NCBI RefSeq assembly: GCF_033807715.1
Contig: NC_084591.1
Span: 30,678,090 to 30,742,089, forward strand
Length of the DNA: 64,000 nucleotides
Source of the DNA: Cololabis saira
Lineage: Eukaryota > Chordata > Actinopteri > Beloniformes > Belonidae
Reading direction: 5' to 3'
In this document: positions 22,920 through 34,630 of the stretch, in pieces
Numbering within the stretch: the stretch's first letter is position 1
Layout: each line of letters begins with the position of its first letter
Program-made: the position numbers and the translations under genes
The notes under the pieces: generated by a model
What the model saw: only the letters and a program-made list of their open reading frames with translations
Databases searched by the model: none
What the model was told of the DNA's origin: nothing

Positions 22920-25900
22920 TTAAAAATGAATGGGTTCCAGAGACATATCCTCATCCTCTAGGATCTCTACTGGGTTGATAGTGGCCTGGAAAGCTTTGGC
23001 AGAGTCCTTGTGAGCCTCCATGAACTTCTGTAAGTACTTGGAGGTGTAGAGCCAGTGGTGCTTCAGCACGTCCACGAGCTCGAAGGCCTTTGACTGACGT
23101 GCGTTCATCTTCCTGAAGCGCCTGAACAGTTTGTTTGCTGACTCATTCCCCTCACTGGCCCAGGCTCCAATAGATCCATCTCTCTCTATGATTTCAGGCA
23201 CATGAGCCAGAGTCTTGTGCAGGTAATTGGTTATCTTTCCATTGTACCTATATTTGAAGGCAGAGGAGAGGAGGTCAGCAAAGCGCTGGGAGTTAAAACT
23301 GTAGCGGCACAGCTGCTTGGGACACTCCTTGGCCGGGCATGTGGTGCGCCACACAGGCTTCATCTCGAGATAGAGTTTCATAAGCTCTTTCAGGACCTCT
23401 CTCCTCTCCTCTGAGGGCACCAGCTCACACACCACCTCCACAGCCTCCAGGGTCATTAGCCTGCGGGCATAGTTCCCATTCATCCTCATCACTGGTTTAA
23501 GCTTCATCTTCTTCCTCAGCTGTTTATCTAAGGCTGCCCTCCAGCTGCGTCGCTCTTCACGGCTTGGGTTCGCCTTTTTGTACACTTCGCCAATCTCGTC
23601 CTGGAAGATTTTGTAGAATTCACCAGCATTGCCAATGTCGCAGTGTAATGCATCTAACGTGGGCTGCGTCTCCATGAATGCCTTAGCGGAGACTCCTTTG
23701 ACTCTGTCTCGCAGCTCTTCCACAGACTCAGAAAATGGGTTGGTTCTCCATATTTCATAACGTTCTAGATTCTCATCATGGCTGCGGGTGATGGAATGTA
23801 ACACCATGTTTTGAGCAGCCTCCGCACGGGTGGAGTCGCACAGAGTGCAGACGTATGTTGACCCAGAGGCCTCCAGGCCCTCCAGCTCACGCACCATCTT
23901 TTCATCGTATCCTGTACCCCTGAAGTGGAAGCGAAAGGAGCGTGGCAAGCCTCCTATGGATAGGATTAAGCGGCTCTCTTTCATGGCATTCCGCTCTGCG
24001 ACTACAGGCCCCAGGACAGCTGTGAGAGTCTCGTGGTCTGACTCGTCTACAAACATCAGGCATAGCGGTTTACAAGACAGCTCTGAGTTTGGCTTTGGTT
24101 CAGTGAAAATTGTGACCGCTTCATTGTCATCTTCTCCGTGGGCAGAGATAGACATAACAGTGAAAGAGAAGCGGACGGCTTTCTCAGGAACAGCTGGTCC
24201 TCCGCCATGCTTCTCGCTGACATCCCCCATGCCATCACAACATTCCTTGATCATGACGTTAAAGCCTGAGGTGCAAGCACTGTCTTCCATCCCATTCTGT
24301 GTCAGCCCGTCCATGATGTCCTCTTCCAGATCCTTTAATGCTGCCACCAGCGCAACATCATAGCGAAAGCGACGAGTGATAGTCTCAGCTGGGGAGTCAT
24401 CCACTGAGTATGCCCATCCAGAGAGACCATTAATAATGCCAACAGTGCAAGATGTAGACACATTCTTGAGAGCTGGCTGCCATTCAAACTGGTGAAAGCC
24501 GGGGAGGAGCTCTTTCTCGGCGGCTCGGAGCGTGTGCAAGGGCTGAAAAATCTGCCGGCCACTTGTGGCTTTGACAGTCCGATACATTTTATGATACTGG
24601 CTGCAGCTTAGGAAAGTGTTGACCCGAATTGCCAAACACACAGCAGGACTCAGTCCAAAGCCTCTCCCTGCAGGGACAGAAAATGAAAGGAGAAAAAGTT
24701 TCAGAAATAGATAATGCATAAAAGAAAGTAAGAGGATGCCATTAACACGTGGAGAGAATCATTTCACACTAAACCACCGAAGCACATTTCCAGTGCTTCA
24801 AAAATAAATGCTCACTGTAACATTTCCTGGTTTGATTTCACACAATTGGAGGGATGTCTACAGTAACACAGAAAGACTTGTAAATTTAATACTCAAATAT
24901 GAATTTATCATTGTCAAAAGCCAGCAAAATCTAATATTTCCTAATTTTCAAATGTTTGAAGGGGATGTGGGGTAAATCAGTGAAGCTGGCAGAAGTGATG
25001 TATTGGCTGCAGATGAAAACAGACACCAGCTGGCTTCTATTCCCTAGAGAAGAGGATGGTGCTGTCTGTGTAATTTGCAGATACAAGGGCTTCTTATGTT
25101 GTTTTGATTCTAAGAGCCCCTTCACAAGAGTTGTTATTGTGCATTAAAGGGAGTGTAAGAACGAGAGACTGACAGACAAGACGAGTGAAGATTGGAGAGA
25201 TTCATGGAGGGGCTGGCTGTGTGAGATGGACAGTAATGCAATGTTTTTCATTTCAAACCCCCAGAAAATTCCTGACTCGCCTCAGCAGTGAACTTTTCAA
25301 CTAATATCAATTCATGAGATGACTTTATTACTCAGCTTTGGGTCAAATTATTAATGAGAAACACTATCATAATTAGCATTTGTTTGTGTATCTTTTTCCT
25401 GGCTGTGTTGGCTGACCAGAAGGCCTAAAATAGTTTCTTACCTTGCATTATGGCCTCAAGCTCGTCTGCCTGCCGATGTTCGTTCGCTGATCGCAGCGCG
25501 AGCAGAAAGAGCGTCAAACACACAGACTTCACATCACCGCCTTCCTCTTTTTCTGCAAACACCTTCACCTGTTTCTTCAGACCCTTCAGCCGATGCTTCT
25601 GGGCACGACGGGTTAGCGAGAGCAAGTGCTGCCGGGGTCTTCCTCCTTTGTTGGTTAGCAGGTAGTTGTCAAAATCTGAAGGGTGTTGGTTTTCATTTTT
25701 CTCCAACTCATGGCTCAGGCAGTGAGCCTTAAATGAGTCTAGCCTTACATGCTCACCGCAACCATCAGTGGGGCAGAGCAGGAGCAGGGAATACAGGGCT
25801 GATAGAAATGTTTTGGCTGGAGAGACGAGTTCATCGGGAGAACAAGAAAAGTTGCAGGCAGGGCAGTGAGGACCCAGAACGTGGGTAATTTTCACAATAC

Positions 25901-26992
25901 AGTTGCGGCAAAAGAGGTGGCCACAAGGGGACTGAACTGGATCAGAGAGCAGGTGGTCACACACCCAACAGGTGAAAGAAGCAATGAAGTCGACGGGGAG
26001 CTTCTCGGAGATCAGCTTTGTACTCAGGTGCTCTCTTTGGCAATGTGTGATGTTCCTCACCCACTGCTCCCTCTGGATGCCGGCTTTCCTCCAGGTTCTC
26101 TGTACAGGACCGTGACGCTCTCCGTATGGTCTCAGACTTCTCCTGTCACCGAGAGCGATGCTGTCCCCATGGTCCCACCTGGTCCTTTTTGTAAGACTCT
26201 GGGCTCTAGGAATGCTTTTCCTCCGTTTCCTGCCAGTCCTTTGGAATGAGGTTTTCCTTGGAGAGCAGAGGGAGCAGTTGGAAGAGTGGGGTTTCCATTC
26301 AGGGACTTTTGTTCTGGTGAAGCTGCAGACGCCCCCTCCTCGTATTGCAACCATCCAGCAGCGATGGCAGAAGGACAGTGGGTGGATAGACTCTACGTCA
26401 TCGTTCACATCCACTTTGAAGACATTCAGAATGACCTCCGTCCAACTTGTAAACTTGCAGCCCATTTTACGCAGCGCACATTTGGTTGCCTCGTCCAGAT
26501 TTCCATGGACATCATGCACTGGTCCTTTCACTTTCCTTAGAACTATTCCGCAGATACGGCACAAGCACCTACAACAGAAGAAAAACCACATCGTCAGATA
26601 CTCAAAAGGAACATTTTATAAATGAATGGCATGTATATAATTATGACAAGTAATCACCTAAGGTGGTTCATGTGAGTGTCCATTTCCTGCAGCTTCATAT
26701 CCACTCTCCTGCCAGGACCCTCCACATTTTCTTTGCTTTTTCCTCCAAAGCACAGTTTCATAACACTCACTGCACCCACATCATGATCTAAATCTACACT
26801 TTGAGCCACAGGAGGTGAGATCTCAAATGAGGGTCTTATCTGAGGTCGTGTCTCGCTGGGAAGAGGGGCCTTCTCCATGGACTTCACCCTAAACAGCTTA
26901 AACTTCCACTGAGAAAACTTAGAGTGGGGATGGTGCAGCTCAGCAGGCATGGAGGATCTGGGACCATCTGTCTCCAGGCTTTCTGCCGCCAT
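22920..26992 (-). CDS. rag1: V(D)J recombination-activating protein 1 (three coding exons)
   Basis: RAG1 is the DDE recombinase that cuts at recombination signal sequences. Coding exons are 26658-26992, 25442-26568 and 22920-24667. The splice sites are consensus, the phases match, and the total is 1069 aa, normal for teleosts. The RING finger is at about 312-350 ([18 protein letters not shown]), a C2H2 finger at about 377-398, and the nonamer-binding motif GGRPRQHL at about 420. Catalytic residues are intact: Asp in CDGMGD (about 632), Asp in GTGYDEK (about 742) and Glu in WASEGNES (about 993). The ATG chosen (CATCATGG) lies just downstream of a strong acceptor whose exon starts at 27014. Upstream frame extension to 27193 is intronic. 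It converges on rag2. Two introns interrupt the coding region, unlike the single coding exon of mammals. Confidence 0.97.
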
Positions 26993-28069
26993 GATGGAAA
27001 TTAGATTTGAGTCCCTAGAGAGGAGAGGAAAGGAGAGAAGAAGAAAATAGAGGATCATTTGATGGACTGCGGAAAAAAAATCAAAGTAATTCCTGTTCTC
27101 CTTGAGATAATGGATATCCAGAGAACACTTGAAGGCTAAAATCCCACACGAGGATTGGAATTTAGTGTGTTCCTTGTGGTGAACCAGTGACACAGTCTAA
27201 AAGCTGTACTCCTATTGAATTTATACATCATACAACCTGAAATCCCACTGAAAAGTGGTAGTGAATGCTGACCTAGATTGATGTTTTAAACCTTAAGTGG
27301 CATTTACTTCTTGTATAAAATGCATGAGGCATGCAATGAAAGATCAATACGACACCAAAACCTTCACTTCTCTGGTCTTCAAAACCCATCACTTTTGGAG
27401 CCCCCCGCCCCCCACCCTCTTTGCCACAGCAGGTTTTCTAAATGGAGCCTTATTCCTGCAAGACTGTCAATCATTTATATTAGTCATTTTCTTGGCTGGT
27501 GAGAGAATTGGAGCTCTGGGAGGCTCCATCCAATGCAGAAAAAAAATGGGGGAAGAAGCAAACATCTCTCATAATGCATAGATATTGACCAAAGAGAGAA
27601 GGAAAAAGAACATTTTTTTTTAGAAAAGCATCATATTGAATTGACATCATAAAGGCTTATTTCATAAATAACATTATTCACTTCAGAAGTAGTATTTCAG
27701 CAGCTAAGTACGCCTCTGACACAGCACAGGTAAAATCAAAGCTACCAACTGCACTGATGGATGTTATTTTGTCTTCTCCCAGTCAATCTTCATTCCATTA
27801 CCAGCTCTGACATTTCAATACAATAAAACAAACAGTCTCAGAAACTCTTATAACCATGTTAGAGGCTTACCATTCCAAATCTATAGCACACACACTGAAG
27901 AGTCTTCTTTCTATCCATCTTTTAGTGATTCACTATAGTTTTTTTCCCCTTACGGTCTTCAGTTTGTCAGTCTCCTCCAATTCCTGGCTCTACGTCTTTG
28001 TCATATGTTGAACCCTGATCTGAGACACACAGCTGAGCCTGTATGCATGTGTATCAGCTGGGGTCTTAC

Positions 28070-28235
28070 CTTGTTTTTCAGTCTCAGCTGGCATCAACTC
28101 CCTCGGGGGCCCTTTCCGCATGGGAGCACAAGGGAAGCCCTGGAGCCAGGCCCCGGCTCACTACGCTCACTCTAGATGCTTGACAGTCGGCCGCAGTTTG
28201 GAGCTCTTCTCCCCAGAAGTTGTGGTTTCAGACAT
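28070..28235 (-). other. rag1: Presumed non-coding first exon of rag1
   Basis: On the minus strand AAAACAAG is followed by GTAAGACC, a strong donor with the exon ending at 28070. The matching acceptor is CCTCTCTAG just before 27014, 22 bases upstream of the start codon. The 5' end is inferred from the TATA box at 28259-28266, about 30 bp further up. Confidence 0.6.
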
Positions 28236-28258
28236 TGGGAATGCGCCATTGTGTGTTG

Positions 28259-28266
28259 TATTTATA
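28259..28266 (-). promoter_or_regulatory. Candidate rag1 TATA box
   Basis: TATAAATA on the minus strand, preceded by GGG. It is correctly placed for a transcription start near 28235 feeding the non-coding first exon. A minus-strand CCAAT lies just downstream rather than upstream, so it is not counted as part of the promoter. Confidence 0.5.
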
Positions 28267-29882
28267 CCCTACCTAGGATGGAGTCCCAACAGTCAACTCT
28301 TACCACCTGACACAAGCAGCTGACAAAAAAAAAACAAGGTCGACCCCAAAGAGCAGTTGCAACAGTTGCATACGGAGAATCCAGCAGTAAACCCCAAGCA
28401 AACAACTTTATACCACAACACACTGATCCTGGGCTCCTCACATCCACCTGCAGACTTGGCTCATCCAGGTGGCCTCACCCAGACAGAAGTGCTGTTAAGC
28501 CTCTGAAAAACCAAACAGCGCAGAGACACGACACATCACAGAACAACAAGTCTTGAAGGAAAGAAACTCAGCACTTACATATAATTTTAAGTGTGAAATA
28601 AATTACCGCAATATAATAGGAGCTGAAGTTATAATGACTCATATTGTTATTGCTGTCATTCTGTTCTGCTGTAAATTAAAATGACAAAAGACGCCAAACG
28701 AGTGAGTCATTTTAGGTTGAATGCCAAATTGTGTGTGTAAGTGTGCTTTTGGGACATGAGCATTCGCTTGACAGTTAGGACAGTTTTAATAAATTAAGAG
28801 CAACATTGTAAACATGTATTCTTTTTGTAGCACATGTAGTTTTTTCAGAATACTGTGTATGTGTGCGCATGTTATAATAGAACTGCTGCGAACTGTCGGG
28901 CCTTGTGTAGTTCTTATTTTGTTCACTTCTTGTCCCTTCACATTTATTTCTCTCTTCATATCCTGTCTTTCACTCACCATTCACAATGAGTTTTAATTAT
29001 ACAGCATCATTTGATGGAACGTCTCAGCAGGTATGTGGAGTATTTGCCCAAGATCATTCTTGTCTGTAATTATCCAGGGGATTAATCTGGTGTATTCACC
29101 ACGGGAGCCTGTTGCCGTGGCATTGGATTTGCCAGCCAAGTCATTAAATACACAGTCAGTGGGCACCAAACAACAGTTGGGTCTCTCCCACTCTTGTCGG
29201 CTTAACAGGGGAGCAGGATGAATACTGGCAGGATTTGCAGCTTATATTTGGTGCATATGGCCGAGTGTGACCTTAGACAGCAGTCGCAGTTTATGTTTGT
29301 TTGTGTGTTTCTTTTTCTTTTTTTTCCGTTTAGACAGGCACATCTATTCGCAGGAAACACCGAGGAGAAGATTTAGTAGCAGAAACGGCTGCTCGCAGAA
29401 CATATCAAAATCCATCAGATGCAGCTAAGATCTGAGGTGCACAACTCTTGATTCATCACAAAATCCAAGAACAAGCACGTGATGGATTGTAGCGAGATGT
29501 TCCAAGCCTATTTATACTTAATATTTATATCTATGATAGCCATGTAGCCACATGTTTCCAAGGTAAACGACACACCTAGCTCTGTGGAAGACAGAGACGG
29601 AGCTGCAGATGTCTCCCAGACAAACAAGCAGTGACCCCTGAGACCCTCATCTCTCTACGCCTGCTAATTGACTTGTTATTGATCAACTCAAAGGCAGTCT
29701 GATTTATGAGGAAGAGAACATGTGGAGACAGCCACCTGGCAAGGAGCTGAGTGTTATGAATGTGAGGAGCGGACTGCAGGTTAGGAGGACATGCGAGTTT
29801 GCAATGCACCACTGAACTGACACCTTGCACTTGGAGGGGATGTTTTTCTAATATGATGAATCCAGACACGATCAGGGAGCAA

Positions 29883-29883
29883 C

Positions 29884-29918
<35 letters not shown>

Positions 29919-29922
29919 CGCG
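29883..29922 (+). repeat. (GT)n microsatellite
   Basis: About 15 GT units ending in GCGTGCGCG. Confidence 0.95.
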
Positions 29923-32900
29923 TCAGAATGAACAGTAGAAGATGTGTACGTGAAGCAGGGATATGTGTGAGTTTTGCTGGGCCAGCAGATGCATCTGGGA
30001 AGTGGGAAGAAAGCGGTTTGAGGAGGCCTGGCCTTGTGTGTGACTTTAGATTGGTTACGATGAAGACGGCAATGAAATAGTAGTCTTACTCGCCATCCCT
30101 AACAAGCTGTATAGTTGTTACTTTCAGATATGCGTCTGTAAAACAGAGACCCAGGCAGAGAACAAAAAGGATATGTGAAGTGATATGAAAGGCAGAGAAG
30201 AGGGATCTAGCAGTGATCTTGTGTAAAGGAGTTGCACATGATAACAGGCTTAGCTCAGAATGGAGAACACAAAAGGGCTTACAGCTGATTGCAGGCTGTG
30301 ACAAAGAAAGGAGGACAGAGATCAATGCTTCTAGGCAGAACTATTAAGCCGAAGATCCGGAAGAGGTCCACTGACTGCTCAAGTCACAGTGCAGCTTAAG
30401 GAAGTGTGTCAATAGCAGAGATGGACAATAAATGAATTCCCCAGCAGCGCCAGAATCTCCCTCGCAAGGGATAAAATGTCAGCAATGTCCACATTTGAAT
30501 AGACTAACCAAAATTGCGGCCTGATATTTCTAAATGTCATGAAGAATGTGGGAATCTTTGTGATTATATTCAGGGTAAAGGGGAGCATTTCGCTTGCATA
30601 TTTGCACCGAGTGTCATGCGATATTCTGGGCATTTTATATGCAAATTTTAATTGCAACTTCATAACACGTTCTACTACTTCTTCAGCTTCCCCTTTACTT
30701 CTCAGTGAGTGGGCTCCCATTGTCCACCTCTTCCAATCCTTCATCTGGAGACATGATTTGGTAGATTAATACTCAAAGAGGTAGTCTCCAGCACAGAGCT
30801 ATTCATCAAGCTACCTGCCAGAACAAACTCTTTATACCACTACTCAAATTCTCCCTCATTCATCCACCCGTCTCTCTCACTCATGTCTCGCTTCCTTCAT
30901 GTCGCCCTTTTTCTTTCACTCCCAGTTTAGTTTGCAATAAAATATGTGATTATTCCAATAAGATGGCTAATTGGTTCCCCCTCCCTCTTCCACACAGGTT
31001 GGTGTGCATGGTGACAGGCAGCTGAGAGACGCTATCTCGGGGCTTTGTGTGACCCTGGGTGACTTGGCTGCATTTGTCTTTGGCTCATCTTGACTGATGG
31101 AGCTGTAACGGAGAGTAGAGACACACCACAACGTCACAGCTTCTGCAAACAACCCCCCTCACCCACCCACAAGCTGCTAACAGCCTGACAATATCATCTG
31201 TGTCCAGCTCTCCAAATATTCATTTTATTGGAAGGTCTAGCCTTGGGATCCTATTAGTGTATTCCATGACTTGCATTATAACTTTCCCCGTGGCTCTGCC
31301 GAGTTATTTTGATTTTGGTCCAGTATCATTTATCTCTTTCGTTGTGCCGAGTTACACGATGTGAACAAACAACATGAGATATTGTGAATAGTCCCTTTTA
31401 AGAACACTTTGTTTTTTGGGGGTTTTTTTTTTAGGAAAACAAATCTCAGTTATAAGATACAGCACAAAGAAGTCAATGAAATGCAGCAATTAGCGTACAA
31501 ATATATAGCAGCATTACCATGCTGCATAGCCCTCCGAAAGTTAGCCTTGCATCTGAACATACGGCCAAGATGGACGTCAATCCAGTCACAATATACTGAA
31601 AGGAATTACATCAGAAACCTGATTCTAGAGAAGAAGTAATCAAGATCAATGTATTTAATCAAATAAAAAATGCACTTTGATTCTGGGTTAATTGAATGAA
31701 GATTTTGCTGATTGAAGAGCAGTCTTGCTGATGCCAGGGGTCCTCTAGTCATTTATTCTCAGACTTTTTTCGCACATGTGTGTAAGTGCCTGCCTGCGTG
31801 TGTGTTTAACCATGTATTAGTTCTCTTTTCCCAAAGTGCCTGGAGCTGGTTTACACAGAAGGGCTGTCAGCTGAGGGATTGTGTCTCGCAAACAACTACT
31901 CAAGATTTCAAATGTCCACAATCCTTAAAGAGAGAAGTTTTTTTCTGGCAAAAACTTTAAACTGTCACAGGTGGGCTACATTCACATACTCTTTAGGGAC
32001 ATCATCCTATACTTGTTTGGTTTTTCCATTTCCTTTTGGAAAGTTTTTGGTGTTTGTGAAACTTAAAGTAAGTGAGGCTCACGCCGAAGGGAGCTATTCT
32101 CTGAAAATAACACAGCTTTGTTTGTAATTTGATTTTTCTTCCTCAACTTAATGATATTACTTTGAAAAAGAAAAGAAGTCAAACTACAGTGATGCCTAGA
32201 TGAGACAAATTAAGAGTAAGCCTCAGACAGGAGCTAAAAAAGAAAACAGCAGTGATAAAAGATGTTTCAGCAATGGACAGTATGAAAAGAAAATGTTTTT
32301 TCATCTCTGAATAGTAAAGCTCTTAAACCTATTTTAGTAAATCCCCAAAATGAAATTACATGACCATAATATGGGCTCTTAAAATGGAATGAGATCAATA
32401 GTGAATTTTCTGAGCTAAATTTCACACTATTTCTCTCTTAACTGGGAACTCTCCCTCTCTCTCCTCCTCAGTCACTTTCTCAGTCACTTTCCATCAATGT
32501 AATGAGCAAATCATGGCCACTAGGGAGAGATGTAAGGAGAGAAATTGGGACCATTATGTATTAAGCAGTTTGAAAAGAGCAGCGTTGTTGTCTGTCAAAA
32601 GTCCAAGAGTCCCTAGTCTTAACTTCCAACCAAACACAAAGAGGATTTTTCTAATGCCAAAAATGCTTATCGTTTCCTTGTCTTTTACTTTTTCACCTAA
32701 AAAAATCCCTTGCATGAGTTTCCAGTTTACAGTGGTGCTCTTTTCTGCACGAGTTGTGTCCGTATTAGACAAGAGAACAATGGGCCCAATGGGACGTGTC
32801 GATTTGAGGCTGATGTCGAGTGACTCATCTATAACTTGTTTTATAAAGTACAGTAATCAAAACAGACGAAGGGAGGATATGTTGAGGATGCCAGGGATAG

Positions 32901-33702
32901 ATGGGGGCCTTGTGCAGGGAGGTTGTTGTCATTTGACAATTGGAGAGAGAAATGTCTCCTGCAGCTGGAGCCTTAGTGGTGCAACATTTATCAACCAGTC
33001 ATCGCAATGATTCACAGGATCCAGCGGGAATCCATTATTTTACTAGTCCAGTCTCAGGACAAGCTGCTGGTGGCGAGGACGATAATGGCTGTGGCTTCAT
33101 GGGCAAATGGACAGACATACACAGTAATTGTTTGACAACAGTTGTTTGAGAAGTTCTGTATCCTGTTGCGGAGTCAAATGTAGCCTGTGGATTGCAGTAC
33201 GGTGAGAAAGAGATGAGCTGTGGTGCCTAACATAGAGGTATAAGGCATTTGGTTACTGTTGCAGAACACGAGGAGGCCTCGGGAAGGGAATAGTTGGAGA
33301 CTAACTGGCACTGAACACATAAAGATCACAATAAACAGACCATCCACCTGCTCAGCAGCAGCTATGGGACCAGGTAGATCTGATGGTATTGATACAGTTT
33401 TGCATTTGCTGGCCCACCTGTACAAGCGTGTACAACAGTCTCGGCATAAGGAAATAGATTCCTAAGTGTATGGGGAATAAGGGAAAGAAGCAAGGTCAAG
33501 CTGAGATAGCACTGTCATAACAATGAGGATAAAAAATTCTATACTTTATTCATTCAGCTCTCAGTCCACCTTTAGTGTCTTCCCTTTTGGCTCCTGAAGG
33601 AGGTGCATCATTCAAATTCTTCCCTTCTCTTTTGTGAAAGATCTGCAAGAGAGAGGGAGAAAGAAAGCAAAGGGAACGGTTTACTTAGTCAAAATGGACA
33701 AA

Positions 33703-33704
33703 TG

Positions 33705-33744
<40 letters not shown>

Positions 33745-33799
33745 TGTGCATGTGCGTGCGTGCGTGTGTGTGCATGTGCGTGCGTGCGTGTGTGTGTGT
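33703..33799 (+). repeat. (GTGC)n / (GT)n compound microsatellite
   Basis: A run of GCGT tetranucleotide units interrupted by GTGCATGT and GTGTGT blocks. It is all alternating purine-pyrimidine. Confidence 0.97.
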
Positions 33800-34399
33800 T
33801 TTCTTTGAGCTGAGGGGGAGGCTAGCTATTTGCAGTATATGAAGGATCACCTCTGTAAAGGTCCACTTGGTTTTGATGTAAATGTCAACATGTAAGTAAT
33901 TAGCACATATCATTTTATGTATGTACTGAAAATAATTTATGGACATCGGTGTGTGAGCTACTGGTCTGAAGCCTCAAATTTGGCCTTCAGCCATCTTTCT
34001 GTAGCCAGAGGTGGCCGCGTTCGGATAACAAGGTGGACCTGAAGATCAGTTCTCAGAGCTGGTGGATAAAAATAGGTATCTTTGTATCTATAATACATTA
34101 ATTAATTTCAGATGAAGCACCAACACGCAAAGAAAAAGTAGTGAATCTCACAAATATACTGTCATGCAATGATTCCTCTTGGGGTTTTTTAAGCAATGAG
34201 GGCAAAAAATTATTTGACATGGGAGATGCATGTGGAGTGAGTATTAACCAGTCCTTTAAAAAAATAAATAAAGAGGTACTTGGGAAGATAACAGAATATG
34301 GGACGCATTTATCCATGGACCTTATGAAAATCTAATGAGAAAACAAACAAATATAGGTGTTGTATGGAATCCAGCTGATATGTGACAGTATTTAAAAGT

Positions 34400-34630
34400 G
34401 TGAGATTTGCATCCTTTACATCACATGCACCACTGATTCAGAGGCATACTGTATATAGGAATTTTGGAGAGAGACATCTAGATGTAGTTGATGCTTTTTT
34501 CCACAGGAACAATGCCAGACCTCATCCTTCACAGCCTACGACAGTGGGACAACTTACAACGGAGTATGTGTGCTTGGCTGGCCAGCCTCTAGTCACGATC
34601 TGTCTCCTTCTGAAAATAATAACACACAAA
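34400..34630 (+). pseudogene. Tc1-like transposase relic
   Basis: The frame 34382-34684 includes FFHRNNARPHPSQ, close to the Tc1 block FQQDNARPH. About 60 bases further on, in another frame, the DNA reads VLGWPASSHDLSPSEN, close to VLDWPAxSPDLSPIEN. The two blocks are in the right order and spacing for the transposase region containing two catalytic acids, but a frameshift and substitutions have destroyed it. No TIRs were identified. Confidence 0.5.

Noticed and set aside
23830..24363. 177-codon plus-strand frame inside rag1
   Set aside because: Antisense shadow of the rag1 core.
24668..24719. Met-led extension of the last rag1 exon
   Set aside because: It reads through the intron; the acceptor TCCCTGCAG before 24667 fits the phase of the previous exon.
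26993..27193. Upstream extension of the rag1 first coding frame to a Met at 27193
   Set aside because: A strong acceptor (exon starts at 27014) lies between it and the ATG at 26992, so the extension is intron sequence.
30380..30420. CACAGTG heptamer as a possible recombination signal near rag1
   Set aside because: No ACAAAAACC-like nonamer at 12 or 23 bases; isolated heptamers are common by chance.
32513..33010. 165-codon plus-strand frame
   Set aside because: No motif, no splice signals, low-complexity Ser/Lys composition; likely chance.
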